Source: JANQRZ01 sp965214485 | GTDB lineage: Bacteria > Bacteroidota > Rhodothermia > Rhodothermales > JANQRZ01 | Reading direction: 5' to 3' | Assembly (NCBI GenBank): GCA_965214485.1 | Contig: CBDCBW010000010.1 | Coordinates: 62,001-126,000, forward strand | DNA length: 64,000 nucleotides | Part shown: one piece after another, positions 16,818-25,807 of the stretch | How positions within the stretch are numbered: the first letter of the stretch is position 1 | How the letters are laid out: every line of letters starts with the position of its first letter | The notes under the pieces: generated by a model | The model's database searches: none | Seen by the model: only the letters and a program-made list of their open reading frames with translations | Told to the model about the DNA's origin: nothing | Position numbers and translations under genes: made by a program

Positions 16818-19082
16818 TTAGGCGTGGGCGGGGAGCGGCGGCGCGTCGAGCAGGCGCGGGCGCGGCGCGTCGAGGACGAGGCGGCGGAGCGCCTCGGCGT
16901 CCGGCGCGTCGAGCCAGCGCTGCTCGAAGCCCGGCGTCTGCACGACCTGCGCGATCGCCGAGAGCGTGCGGAGGTGGCGCGAGCGGGCGTCCGGTGCCGA
17001 GACGATCACGAAGGCGGCGCGCACCGGCTCGTCGTGGCCGGGGAAGTAGATGCCCTCGCGGCAGCGGGCCACCGCGAGGACGAAGGTGCCGCGCGCGGCC
17101 AGGCGGACGTGCGGGATCGCGAGGCCGGGCAGGATGACGGTGCTGCTCGTCGTCTCCCGGCTGATGAGCCGCTCCATCAGCCGCTCCGGCTTGGTCCCCA
17201 CGGCGGGGGCGAGCTCCTCGGCGACGGCCTTCGCGAAGTCGGCGATCGCCAGCCGGCCGCCGAGGTCGAGCACCGGGGCGTCGGCGACGAGGCGGTGGAA
17301 GTCGTCGCGCGCCACCGCGTGGCGGAGGCCGAGGACGACGTCGCCCGGCCCGAACGTGTCGTCGCTGCGGACGGGCACCGCCGCGCCGCCGTAGACCGCG
17401 ACGAGCGGGAGCCAGGCGCTGCCCTGTGCCTCCTTCATCTCGGCGAGCGTGGCCGGCTCGGTGAGGATGTGCTCCGTCGCCCCGACGTCGCCCTCGGCGA
17501 GGCGGAGGTCCCAGGCGTCCAGCGCCGTCGGGCCGTCGAACAGCACCGCCGCGCCGAGGTGGGCCGAGAGCGCGGCGCGGTCGGTGCCGCCGCGGTCGAG
17601 GAGGTAGAGCTCCGGCACGGCGAAGGTCTCGCGCGCGAGGCGGGCGGTGAGGGCATTGACCTCGGGGTTAGCCGTGACCGCGACCAGGCGCTGCGCGTGC
17701 GCGGCCCCGGCGGCGCTCAGCGTCCGCTCGTCGAGGGCGCTGCCGCGCGTCGCCGGAATCCCGTCGCGCTCGGCAGCGGCGACGTGCGCGGCGCTGCTGT
17801 CGACGAGCCGCACGTCCTCGCCGTGCTCCTGGAGGGTCCGCCCGAGGAGGCGCGCCGTGGGCCCGCCGCCGACGATCAGCGTCCCGCCCCGCTCCTCGCT
17901 CGAGCGCGCGAGGTCGCCGCGCGCCCGGAGCCAGCCGACGCCCCACTTCAGCGTCGCCGGCACGAGCGCCGTCGTGGCAATCGCCATGAAGACCAGGATC
18001 GAGAACAGGTCCTGCGTGATCAGCCCCATCGAGAGCGCGATCTGCGCGACGATGATCTCGACCGCGCCGCGCCCGTTCATCCCCAGCCCGATGACCGTCC
18101 CCTCGCGCCAGCCGTGGCCGGTTGGGAGGTAGAAGAGCGCCGTGCCGATGACCTTGCCGACCGACGCCAGCCCGACGAGGCCGGCCAGGAGCAGCAGGTC
18201 CGTCTGGAAGATGTCGAGCGAGACCGCGAAGCCCGCCGTCACGAAGAACACCGGCGCGAGGAAGCCGATCGACACGTCGCGGACGACGTGCATGATTTCC
18301 TGCGAGAGCGAGCGCCCGAGCACGCTCTCGCGCAGGAACAGCCCGGCGAGGAACGCCCCCAGAATCCCGTGCATCCCGACGAGGTGCGCGCCCTCGGCGT
18401 AGACCAGCATCACCAGCAGGATCGCCATGAACTTGGCCGTCCGCCCGCGGACGCGCTCCAGCTTCCGCCCCAGCCACGGCAGCACCTTGAGCCCGACGAG
18501 CGTCGCCACGGCGAAGTACCCGGCGGCCCCGACGAGCACCGTGGCGAGGCGGCTCGCCTCGAAGACCCCGCTCTCGGCCACGCCGAGCACGACCGCGAAG
18601 AGCACCAGCGAGACCGTGTCGGCGACGAGCGCGCCGGCCATCATCACGTGCGCGATCCGGGTGTCGAGGAGCTGCAGATCGACCAGGATGCGCGACTTCG
18701 TCGCGAGGCTCGTCACGCCCGCCGCCAGCCCGACGAACACGCCCGCCAGCGGCGGGAACCCGAGGGCGACCACCAGCAGGTAGCACAGCACGAACGGCGT
18801 GACGAACCCGCCGACCGCCGCCAGGAGGCCGCCCTTCGACGCCCGCCCCAGCTCGCCCGGGTCGATCTCCATACCGATGTAGAGCATCATCAGCAGAATC
18901 CCCACCTCGGCGATCACCGCCAGCGCCGCGCTCCCTTCGAGCAGCCCGAGCAGCGGCGGCCCGAGCACGATCCCGGCCAGCAGCTCGCCGAGCACGGCGG
19001 GGTAGCCGAACCGGCTCGCCAGCAGCCCGGCCAGCCAGGCGACGGCGAGGACGGCGAGGAGGTTGAGGAGACTGAGTTCCAT
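16818..19082 (-). CDS. CPA2 cation:proton antiporter fused to RCK and PTS EIIA-like domains
   Basis: A 754-residue protein starting at MELSLLNLLAV. About 12 membrane segments cover residues 1-385. A TrkA-N-like domain follows near 399 with a loosely kept nucleotide loop (GGGPTA), then a C-terminal PTS fructose/nitrogen EIIA-type domain from about 607 to 740. The EIIA active histidine is kept in LAIPHVR (about residue 657), so phosphorylation by a PTS chain is possible. Such fusions link cation exchange to carbon or nitrogen status. An upstream start would add a 50-residue basic leader and is rejected. Probably co-transcribed with nhaA. Confidence 0.87.
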   Translation of the reverse strand: MELSLLNLLAVLAVAWLAGLLASRFGYPAVLGELLAGIVLGPPLLGLLEGSAALAVIAEVGILLMMLYIGMEIDPGELGRASKGGLLAAVGGFVTPFVLCYLLVVALGFPPLAGVFVGLAAGVTSLATKSRILVDLQLLDTRIAHVMMAGALVADTVSLVLFAVVLGVAESGVFEASRLATVLVGAAGYFAVATLVGLKVLPWLGRKLERVRGRTAKFMAILLVMLVYAEGAHLVGMHGILGAFLAGLFLRESVLGRSLSQEIMHVVRDVSIGFLAPVFFVTAGFAVSLDIFQTDLLLLAGLVGLASVGKVIGTALFYLPTGHGWREGTVIGLGMNGRGAVEIIVAQIALSMGLITQDLFSILVFMAIATTALVPATLKWGVGWLRARGDLARSSEERGGTLIVGGGPTARLLGRTLQEHGEDVRLVDSSAAHVAAAERDGIPATRGSALDERTLSAAGAAHAQRLVAVTANPEVNALTARLARETFAVPELYLLDRGGTDRAALSAHLGAAVLFDGPTALDAWDLRLAEGDVGATEHILTEPATLAEMKEAQGSAWLPLVAVYGGAAVPVRSDDTFGPGDVVLGLRHAVARDDFHRLVADAPVLDLGGRLAIADFAKAVAEELAPAVGTKPERLMERLISRETTSSTVILPGLAIPHVRLAARGTFVLAVARCREGIYFPGHDEPVRAAFVIVSAPDARSRHLRTLSAIAQVVQTPGFEQRWLDAPDAEALRRLVLDAPRPRLLDAPPLPAHA

Positions 19083-19484
19083 GCAGCAGGGGGGAGAAGA
19101 GCGCAGCAGGGGGCAGAGGAGCGACCACCGGCCGGCCCGGTCCGACCGGGCCAGCCGGCACGAACGATACGGAAGCCGCGGGGAGTGGTGCCAGGGATTC
19201 CGCCGCACCGGCGCGGCGGACGAGGGGCTCACGCGGACCTATCCACCGCGCGGGAGCTCGAGCCACCGAGCGGCTACGCGGACGGCGCAGCGGGTTCCAG
19301 AGGGACGTGCCGCGCAGCCAGCCACGCCGCGCGCCCACACGCGGGGCGCAGCGGAGGCGGAGGCTGGAGAGAGCAGTGCGCGGTCATCGCGGGGAGGCGT
19401 CGGAACGGTGGGCCTCACACGCCAGGCGCTTCCGGCCGGTTTCTGGAGGGAGGCCGTGTGAAGGCGATTTCATACCCTGCGCCG
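19083..19484. other. 402-bp intergenic region with a hairpin
   Basis: No convincing gene is seen on either strand. A perfect 8-bp stem with a 3-base loop (19133-19151, GGCCCGGT/ACCGGGCC) lies about 50 bp upstream of the CPA2-EIIA start and may act in its leader. A minus-strand TATCGTTC just upstream could be its promoter. Confidence 0.4.
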
Positions 19485-21413
19485 TCACGCCCTGGGACCG
19501 CCCAGCAGCACCAGCCGCGCCTCGTCGAGCGAGTCCGATTTCGCAACCAGCGTGAGGTCGTCGCCGTGGTGGAGAACCGTGTGGCCGCTCGGCACGACGG
19601 CGCTGCCGCCCCGCCCGACCTCGAGCACGAGCACGTCGAGCGGGAGGCGGAGGTCGCGCAGCGGGACGCCCTCGAGGTCCGGGTTGGAGACGCGGACCTG
19701 GACGACGGAGCGGCCCGGGGCCCGGTGCAGCAGGAGCGCCGCCGACTGCGGGGCCCGGACGGCCTGCTGCAAGAGGGTCACGATCGCCGTCGCCGGGTCG
19801 ATCACGAACGCGCCGAGCTCGTCGAACCGGCCGAGGTGCTCGCGGCGGTGGGGGCGCACGATCAGGCGCTCGACGCCCCAGCGCTCCGAGGCGTAGCGCA
19901 GCGCGCGGAGGTTGAGCCCGTCGTCCGGCAGGAGCGCGACGACCGCGACCGTCTCGTCGGTGAGCAGCCCGTCGAGCACCGCCTCGTCGACGGCCGGGAC
20001 GTGGCGCTCGTCGAGGTCCTCGGCGGCGAGCCGCTCAATGTGCTCCGCGTCGGGGTCGGCCAGGACGACGGTCCAGCCCCGCCGCCCGAGCGCCCGCGCG
20101 AGGGCCACCGACTGCCCCTCGACCCCGAGGATGAGGACGCCGTGCGCGTCGTCGTCGGGCTCGGCGTCCGAGACGTGGGCCTCGCCGACGCGCTTGAGGA
20201 CGGCCTTGAGGAAGACCGGCCCGAAGACCTCGTTGAGCACGACGACCGAGATGATCAGCGTGGCGAAGGCGCTGCCCAGGTCGGGGAACTGCACGCCCAC
20301 CTCGCGCGCGAGGCCGAGCGCGATCCCCGCCTGCGTGACGAAGGCCATCCACCCGAGCCGCCGCACCGGGCCGGGCTCGCCGGCGAGCGTCGCCCCGAGC
20401 GCGGCCCCGAGCCCGATCCCGACGAGCCGCACCAGGAACAGCGCGGCGGCGACCGGCAGCGTCGCCCACAGCAGGTCGAGCTTGAGGGCGAGCCCGGTGA
20501 TGGTGAAGAACGCGACGTAGACCGCCGGCCCGACGTCGTGGAGGATCTGCTCGAACTCGTCGCGGAAGCGCGAGAAGTTGGTCACGAGGAAGCCCGCGAT
20601 CATCGCGATCAGCAGGGGCTCGATGTAGACCTCGACCCCGAAGCGGGCCGCGCTCGCGGCCTTGACCCAGGCCGCGAGCTCGTAGACCCCGAACCCGAGC
20701 GCGAGCACGAGCGCCGCCTTGACGAGCCGCGGCCACCGCCGCCCGAGGACCCCCTTGAGGAGCTGCCCGACGGCCCACCCGGTCCCCGCGGCGAGGCCGA
20801 GGTCGAGCGCGAGCAGCGCGGCGAAGGCCGGGCTGAGCGACCCGCCGGTGAGCAGCGCCCCGGCCAGCGACGTCGCCACGGCGAAGAGCACGATGATGAC
20901 CACGTCCATCAGCACCGTCACCCCGAGGGCCGTCCGGGTGAACGGCCCGCGCGCGTGCACCTCCTTGATGACCGCGATCGTCGAGGGCGGCGAGAGCGCC
21001 AGCAGCACGGCGGCCCCCAGCAGGGCCGTGGCCAGCCGCGCGGCGGGGGCCCAGTCCGCCGTGAACGGCAGGTGCGCCGAGAGGACGTAGACCGCGCCGG
21101 CGACGAGCACGGACGTCACCCCGAGGATGCCGGCCGTGCTGAGGAGGATCGGGCGGAGGCGGGGCCGGAGCTCCTTGAGGTACAGCTCGCTCCCGGCCAC
21201 GAAGGCGATCACCCCGAGGGCGACCTCGTCGACGAACCGCAGGCGCTCGGCCGCGCTCGACGGGAGGAAGTCGAGCCCGAACGACCCGACGAGCGCGCCG
21301 GCGAAGAGGTACCCGGTGATCGTCGGGAGGCGCAGCGCCTTGAACCCCTGCCCGATGACGTACGAGGCGAGGCAGATGACGGCGAAGGCGACCGCGTACT
21401 CCAGCGTCTGCAT
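19485..21413 (-). CDS. CPA2 family cation:proton antiporter with RCK domains
   Basis: A 642-residue protein with about 12 membrane segments (residues 1-390; LRLPTITGYLFAGALVGSFG early), a TrkA-N-like domain from about 424 and a TrkA-C domain from about 560. The nucleotide loop is altered (ILGVEGQS instead of GxGxxG), so nucleotide control may be lost or changed. It starts 9 bp after the L,D-transpeptidase stop and is probably in one transcript with it. It is the third CPA2 protein within 13 kb and is clearly different in sequence from the other two. Transported ion unknown. Confidence 0.85.
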   Translation of the reverse strand: MQTLEYAVAFAVICLASYVIGQGFKALRLPTITGYLFAGALVGSFGLDFLPSSAAERLRFVDEVALGVIAFVAGSELYLKELRPRLRPILLSTAGILGVTSVLVAGAVYVLSAHLPFTADWAPAARLATALLGAAVLLALSPPSTIAVIKEVHARGPFTRTALGVTVLMDVVIIVLFAVATSLAGALLTGGSLSPAFAALLALDLGLAAGTGWAVGQLLKGVLGRRWPRLVKAALVLALGFGVYELAAWVKAASAARFGVEVYIEPLLIAMIAGFLVTNFSRFRDEFEQILHDVGPAVYVAFFTITGLALKLDLLWATLPVAAALFLVRLVGIGLGAALGATLAGEPGPVRRLGWMAFVTQAGIALGLAREVGVQFPDLGSAFATLIISVVVLNEVFGPVFLKAVLKRVGEAHVSDAEPDDDAHGVLILGVEGQSVALARALGRRGWTVVLADPDAEHIERLAAEDLDERHVPAVDEAVLDGLLTDETVAVVALLPDDGLNLRALRYASERWGVERLIVRPHRREHLGRFDELGAFVIDPATAIVTLLQQAVRAPQSAALLLHRAPGRSVVQVRVSNPDLEGVPLRDLRLPLDVLVLEVGRGGSAVVPSGHTVLHHGDDLTLVAKSDSLDEARLVLLGGPRA

Positions 21414-21422
21414 AGAGGGGGG

Positions 21423-22373
21423 TTACGAGCGCTGCGCGCGGAGCCGGTCGAAGCGGACCTGCTGCTCGGTGCCGGGCGGGACGTCCCACGGGCTCGCCGG
21501 GAGGTCTACGACGTTCGGGCGCGGGCCGCTCGGCGTGCGGACGAAGCGCTGCGGCCGGCCGTCCGGCTCCTCGCCGTCGCCGAGGACGAGGACGGTCGTG
21601 CCCTGCTCGAGGACGGTGCCGTCGGCATCGCGCCTCCAGCCGTCGGCCCAGTCGTAGATCCACCTGGCGTCGGCGGCGATGAGGCGGACGCAGCCGTGGC
21701 TGGCCGGCGCGCCGGTCGGCATCGTGTACTGGTGGACGTGGAAGCCGCGGGTGCGGTGGAAGTTGAACACCCACCGCATCAGCCACTCCTCGCCCTCCGG
21801 GCTCTCCGACGAGACGCGCTCCTCGACCTGCCAGTTGAAGTTGTAGCGCCCGCCGGGCGTCCGCGACCCCTCGGCCCCGGTGTTGACGACGCCCCACCGC
21901 ACGAGCCGCCCGTGCTCGTAGGCCGCCCACGCCTGCACCGCCTTGTCGATGACGAACAGCTTGCCGAGCTCGGCCCCGCCGTCGTAGGTCCGGGGGAACG
22001 GCGCGTAGGCCCGCATGTCGAGGCCCACCTGGCTCGGCACGATCAGCGTGTCGCCGACGCGGAGGTCCTTCACGCGGACGTAGTTGAGGAACTCGACCAG
22101 CGGGAGGAGCTCGTGCCCGCGCCGCACGTCGCCGCCGCCGATCTCCTTGTAGAACCGGTGCCGCGCCCAGACCGAGTTGCCCTCGGGGTCGGCGAGGACG
22201 TGGTAGCGGTACCTCACCTCGGGGAGGGCGTCGAGGTCGCCGCGCTGGCTGTAGAGGAGGGCCTCGAGGTCGTCCTGGTCGTAGGTACGCTGGTAGCTGC
22301 CCTGGGCTACGAGCGCCGGGGCCGCGAGGGCCGCCGCGAGGGTGAGCAGGAGAGTGGAACGGATAGGGGTCAT
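21423..22373 (-). CDS. L,D-transpeptidase (YkuD domain), exported
   Basis: A 316-residue protein with a signal peptide (about 1-23, ending LVAQ). The YkuD catalytic block has the conserved histidine in FHVHQYTMPTG and the SHGCVRL motif with the nucleophilic cysteine (about residue 229). GRYNFNWQVEER lies just before. The N-terminal half has a possible LysM-like piece (VKDLRVGDTLIVPSQ). Such enzymes form 3-3 cross-links in peptidoglycan or attach proteins to it. It overlaps nothing and precedes a CPA2 antiporter by 9 bp. Confidence 0.9.
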   Translation of the reverse strand: MTPIRSTLLLTLAAALAAPALVAQGSYQRTYDQDDLEALLYSQRGDLDALPEVRYRYHVLADPEGNSVWARHRFYKEIGGGDVRRGHELLPLVEFLNYVRVKDLRVGDTLIVPSQVGLDMRAYAPFPRTYDGGAELGKLFVIDKAVQAWAAYEHGRLVRWGVVNTGAEGSRTPGGRYNFNWQVEERVSSESPEGEEWLMRWVFNFHRTRGFHVHQYTMPTGAPASHGCVRLIAADARWIYDWADGWRRDADGTVLEQGTTVLVLGDGEEPDGRPQRFVRTPSGPRPNVVDLPASPWDVPPGTEQQVRFDRLRAQRS

Positions 22374-22433
22374 CGGGTGCCTCAGGCTGAGCAGGAAGAG
22401 GGGTGGTACGGCAAGACCCCGGCCTTCGGTTCT

Positions 22434-22471
22434 CGGCTGCCGCTACTCTTCACGGCTGCCGCTACTCTTCG
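22434..22471. repeat. 19-bp tandem duplication at the EEP gene stop
   Basis: Two 19-bp copies differing only at the last base. Each copy carries the GAAGAGTAG end of the EEP-family gene on the minus strand, so the duplication lengthens only the 3' side and repeats the stop codon. Confidence 0.75.
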
Positions 22472-23550
22472 CGGCGCCATTGCAGACGCGCCACGACGGG
22501 GCGGTGGTCCGAGAAGCGCACCTCCGGGACGTGGGCCGAGACGATCTCCCACGCCGGGTCGGCCAGCACGAAGTCGATCCGCACGAGCGGGCGGTCGGCG
22601 CGGTAGGTGCCGCCCCAGCCGGAGCCGGCGACGCGGAAGGCGTCCGCGCGCCCCTCGGCGAGCCGGCGGTACGTCCAGTTGTTGGGCGTCGCGTTGAAGT
22701 CGCCCGAGAGGAGCACCGGCAGCGTCTCCGCCGCGAGGCGCGCGGCGATCTGCTCGACCTCGCCGGCGCGGCGCTGGTAGGCCGTCCGGTAGCGCCGCAG
22801 CAGCGGCAGCCACGTCCCGACCTCGAAGACGCGCACCGCGTCCCACGGCTTCTCCTCCCCGAACGAGCGGAGGTGCAGGTTGTAGTGGACGCCCTCGCGC
22901 CCCTGCCACCGGAAGCGGGTGCGGACGTAGCGCGAGGCCCCCCGGTCCTCCGGCGCGGCGAGGAACTGCTGCGTCTGCTCGAGCACGGCGAAGTCCCCCG
23001 GCGCGTCGAGCCGGACGAGGAGCGGCAGCTCGGTCTGCCAGTCCGGCGGGATCGCCAGCCCGTAGCCCAGCGAGTCCACGGCCGGGCGCACGTAGGACGC
23101 GATAACCGGGCGGTAGGGCGGGTGCCGGTCGTGCGCGGCACCGGCCTCCTGGAGCGCGAGCACGTCCGGGCGCTCCGCCGCGACGAGCGCCGACATGTCC
23201 GCCGTCAGGCGCTCGGCGCTGTCGCCGTAGCGCGGGACGTTGAGCGTCATCACCGTGAGGTCGCCCGGCGACGGCGACGCCCGCGCCCCGAGGCGCTCGG
23301 CCGGCACGAGCCGCAGCGCGAGCACGAGCAGGGCGGCTGCGTGCAGCCCCGCCCACCCCCAGCGCCGCGCCCCGGCGAGCCCGAGCCCGAGCGCCGCGAG
23401 CGCCGGCACACACGCCGGCAGCCCGACCGCCACGAGCGCCGCCCACCAGAACGGGCGCGGGTCCAGGTACGCCGCCGCCCAGCCCGTCGCCGCCAGCGCC
23501 AGCACGGCCCCGTCGAGCACGGCGAACAGGAACCAGAGGAGGCGGCGCAC
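22462..23550 (-). CDS. Endonuclease/exonuclease/phosphatase family protein with N-terminal membrane segments
   Basis: A 362-residue protein from a GTG start. Three hydrophobic segments fill residues 5-90, then an EEP domain follows: TVMTLNVPRYG, LALQEAG (catalytic Glu), LLSGDFNATPNNWTYR and FSDHRPVVARLQW (catalytic Asp-His). Members hydrolyse phosphodiester or phosphomonoester bonds; the substrate here is unknown, but the domain should face the periplasm or sit on the membrane. It lies downstream of two rhomboid genes on the same strand, an arrangement recalled from other Bacteroidota. The longer open frame upstream is a shadow of the rhomboid gene. Confidence 0.82.
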   Translation of the reverse strand: MRRLLWFLFAVLDGAVLALAATGWAAAYLDPRPFWWAALVAVGLPACVPALAALGLGLAGARRWGWAGLHAAALLVLALRLVPAERLGARASPSPGDLTVMTLNVPRYGDSAERLTADMSALVAAERPDVLALQEAGAAHDRHPPYRPVIASYVRPAVDSLGYGLAIPPDWQTELPLLVRLDAPGDFAVLEQTQQFLAAPEDRGASRYVRTRFRWQGREGVHYNLHLRSFGEEKPWDAVRVFEVGTWLPLLRRYRTAYQRRAGEVEQIAARLAAETLPVLLSGDFNATPNNWTYRRLAEGRADAFRVAGSGWGGTYRADRPLVRIDFVLADPAWEIVSAHVPEVRFSDHRPVVARLQWRREE

Positions 23551-23638
23551 GGCGTTCGGGGGCGGACGGGGGCACGAGCGGAGGCGCGGCGCGGCGGCGG
23601 GTCCTCCCCGGCGCTTCCCTGCGTCCGCGCCTCCGGTC

Positions 23639-24613
23639 CTAGTCGTTCTGGCTGGCCTCGTAGAGGATGCGCTTCTCCTCCTCGGTGAGCGCGTCGTAGC
23701 CGCGCTCGTTGATCTTGTCGAGGATGCGGTCGATGTCGGCGGGGCCGGCGGCCGGCGGCTCGGCCGGGCGGGAGCGGCGCTTCGCGCGGCGCGGCGGCTC
23801 CGACGGCGGCGGCGGCGCGGCGGCGCGGCGCGGGGTCGGAGCCGCCTTGCTGCGCCCGGCGAGCCACCGCTCCAGGCGGCTGAGCACCCCCTCCGGCTCG
23901 CCGGAGCGCGGCGGCGGCGCACTCCGCTGCGTGCGCGACGGGAAGAACGCCTGCGCCCACGCCGCGAGGTCGGTCCCGTTCTGCTGCGCCTTCGCAAAGA
24001 GAAAGCCCGTCCCGGCACCGCCGACGTAGACCAGCGCGAGGGCCGGGTGGCCCAGCGAGAACAGCACCAGGAGCACCAGAAACCCGGTGGCGAGCCACTT
24101 CAGCGGCACCACCCCGAGCAGGAACAGCCCGATCCCCCGGTTCGGGTGGAGCGTCGCCACGCAGCACAGCACGCCGAAGACCGGGGCCATCGCGCCGGCC
24201 ACCGGGAACAGCCGCCCGTCGGGGAACACCGCCCCGCCCAGGACGGCGAGGAGCGCCCCGCCGAGCGCCGTCAGCACGTAGAGCCCGAAGAGCCGGTGGC
24301 TGCCGTAGGTCTCCTCGTAGTCGCGCCCCATCCAGTAGAGCCACAGCATGTCGAAGGCGAACCCGATCAGCCCCCAGAAGCCCAGCTGGAGGTGGAGCAC
24401 GCTGTACGTCAGGAGCTGCCACGGGCGGAGGAACGCGCGCGGCGACGGCGTCAGCGCGAGGTACTCGACGACGAACTGCGACGCCGCCTGCGAGAGGCTG
24501 ACGAAAATCCACGCCACGAAGAGGACCGTGTTGACGGTCATCAGCAGGCGCAGCGCCGGCGGCAGCAGCCGGTACCACCGCCGGAATCGGTCGAGGGGGG
24601 ATTCTCCGTTCAT
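23639..24613 (-). CDS. Rhomboid-fold membrane protein, catalytic residues lost
   Basis: A 324-residue protein with six or seven membrane segments (about residues 20-215) and a soluble Pro/Arg-rich tail. The tail ends in a conserved helix (IDRILDKINERGYDALTEEEKRILYEAS). The rhomboid fold is clear (SVLHLQLGFWGLIGFAFDMLWLYWMG and a GTDL motif). However, the catalytic serine position reads GAMAPVFG instead of GASG, and the histidine position reads YVGGAGTG instead of HLGGA. It should therefore be a pseudoprotease, perhaps a partner of the active rhomboid encoded just upstream. Confidence 0.85.
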   Translation of the reverse strand: MNGESPLDRFRRWYRLLPPALRLLMTVNTVLFVAWIFVSLSQAASQFVVEYLALTPSPRAFLRPWQLLTYSVLHLQLGFWGLIGFAFDMLWLYWMGRDYEETYGSHRLFGLYVLTALGGALLAVLGGAVFPDGRLFPVAGAMAPVFGVLCCVATLHPNRGIGLFLLGVVPLKWLATGFLVLLVLFSLGHPALALVYVGGAGTGFLFAKAQQNGTDLAAWAQAFFPSRTQRSAPPPRSGEPEGVLSRLERWLAGRSKAAPTPRRAAAPPPPSEPPRRAKRRSRPAEPPAAGPADIDRILDKINERGYDALTEEEKRILYEASQND

Positions 24614-24784
24614 AGCGCGGGGCGAGACGGCAGAGAAGGCGTGGGGAGAGGGATGAAGAGGGCGTGGGGGGCAGGGGCGGCGGCGCGGGCGGCGAGCGAG
24701 TTGCAGCCCGCGACGCTTCGGACTTCCAGCTCAGGGCGAGGTCCCTCCGGCCCTTCCCTACCCCCCACACCCTGTCATCTCCAG

Positions 24785-25495
24785 CTAGTATACCGAGCGT
24801 TCAGGCCGGGGGCCAAGCGGCAGTTTGCCGTGCCAGTACTGGATCAGCAGAAAGCCGGCGATGGCCCCGCCGAGGTGGGCGAAGTTCGCGACGCCCGCCT
24901 GCGTCCCGGTGACGCCCGCGAAGAGCTGAAGCACCATCAGCCCGACGACGAACCACTTGGCCTTCATCGGGATCGGCGGGAAGAGCAGCATGATCCGCTC
25001 CTCGGGGTACATCATCCCGAAGGCCAGCAGGACGCCGAAGACCCCGCCCGAGGCCCCCACCGTCGGCACGATCACCGGGTCGCCGAGGCCGAAGAGGAAC
25101 GGGGCCGAGGTGACGAGGAGCTGCGTCAGGCTCGCGCCGACGACGCAGAAGAAGTAGAAAAACGCGAAGCGCCGGCTGCCCCACACGTTCTCGATGCGCA
25201 TCCCAAACATCCACAGCCCGAACATGTTGAACAGGATGTGCCCGAAGCCGCCGTGCAGAAACGCCGTCGTGACGAGCTGCCACGGGTAGAACTGCGGCAC
25301 GTCCTGCATCCCCCCGAAGCGGCTCGGCGCGAGGTCCGGCGTCCCGGCAGGCCACAGCGCGAACCACTCGAAGAGGACCTGCTGAAGCTGCGGCGCGAGC
25401 GTGGCGAAGAACGCGAGCCCGTTGATGATCAGCAGGTTCTTGATCACCGGCGGCATCACGGACCACGTCGGCGGGGCGTAGGCGTTCTGGGGCAT
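24785..25495 (-). CDS. Rhomboid family intramembrane serine protease
   Basis: A 236-residue six-segment membrane protein from MPQNAYAPP. The catalytic pair is intact: serine in VGASGGVFG (about residue 150) and histidine in FAHLGGAIAGF (about 203). The oxyanion-side histidine is in TAFLHGGFGHILFNM. It cleaves transmembrane substrates within the inner membrane. First gene of the set rhomboid, pseudo-rhomboid, EEP protein. An upstream in-frame extension is a shadow through the minisatellite and is rejected. Confidence 0.92.
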   Translation of the reverse strand: MPQNAYAPPTWSVMPPVIKNLLIINGLAFFATLAPQLQQVLFEWFALWPAGTPDLAPSRFGGMQDVPQFYPWQLVTTAFLHGGFGHILFNMFGLWMFGMRIENVWGSRRFAFFYFFCVVGASLTQLLVTSAPFLFGLGDPVIVPTVGASGGVFGVLLAFGMMYPEERIMLLFPPIPMKAKWFVVGLMVLQLFAGVTGTQAGVANFAHLGGAIAGFLLIQYWHGKLPLGPRPERSVY

Positions 25496-25807
25496 TCGGG
25501 CGGCGCTTCGGTTCCTCGGAGGCGGGGGGTGCTCGAACGAGGCGGTTGGGGGAAGGTTGCGTCGGTGGAAAAGGGTTTCGGTTTGGGCGTGGGGGGAGCG
25601 CCTGCGGCGCGGAATGGGAGGAATGGAGGGACTGGGAGGACGGGCGTCGGCGCGGAGCGCGGCGGCCTCGATATCTTTCTCGGTTTTCATTCCACTCCCT
25701 CCACTCCCTCCACTCCCTCCACTCCCTCCACTCCCTCCACTCCCTCCACTCCCTCCACTCCCTCCACTCCCTCCACTCCCTCCACTCCCTCCACTCCCTC
25801 CACTCCC
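25496..25807. other. Divergent intergenic region between rhomboid and lpxH
   Basis: 312 bp separating two divergent genes. It contains no credible gene on either strand; its right-hand third is the 13-copy minisatellite. Promoters for both directions must lie here, but no clear element was found. Confidence 0.5.
25691..25807. repeat. 9-bp minisatellite (TCCACTCCC), 13 perfect copies
   Basis: Thirteen uninterrupted copies of TCCACTCCC end exactly at the putative TTG start of lpxH. On the plus strand in the lpxH frame it reads Ser-Thr-Pro repeats. The 9-bp period means copy changes never break frame. The array occupies the place of the ribosome binding site. Confidence 0.9.

Noticed and set aside
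19063..19461. A 132-residue plus-strand frame in the 402-bp gap
   Set aside because: Half overlaps the antisense of the CPA2-EIIA gene start; composition is Arg/Gly/Ala shadow-like.
14892..22697. A plus-strand open frame of about 2600 codons
   Set aside because: It is antisense to seven well-identified genes; its Arg/Glu/His-rich translation is the usual shadow of GC-rich codon use on the other strand.
25691..25807. CRISPR array
   Set aside because: Nine-base units without spacers; a minisatellite, and no cas genes are present.
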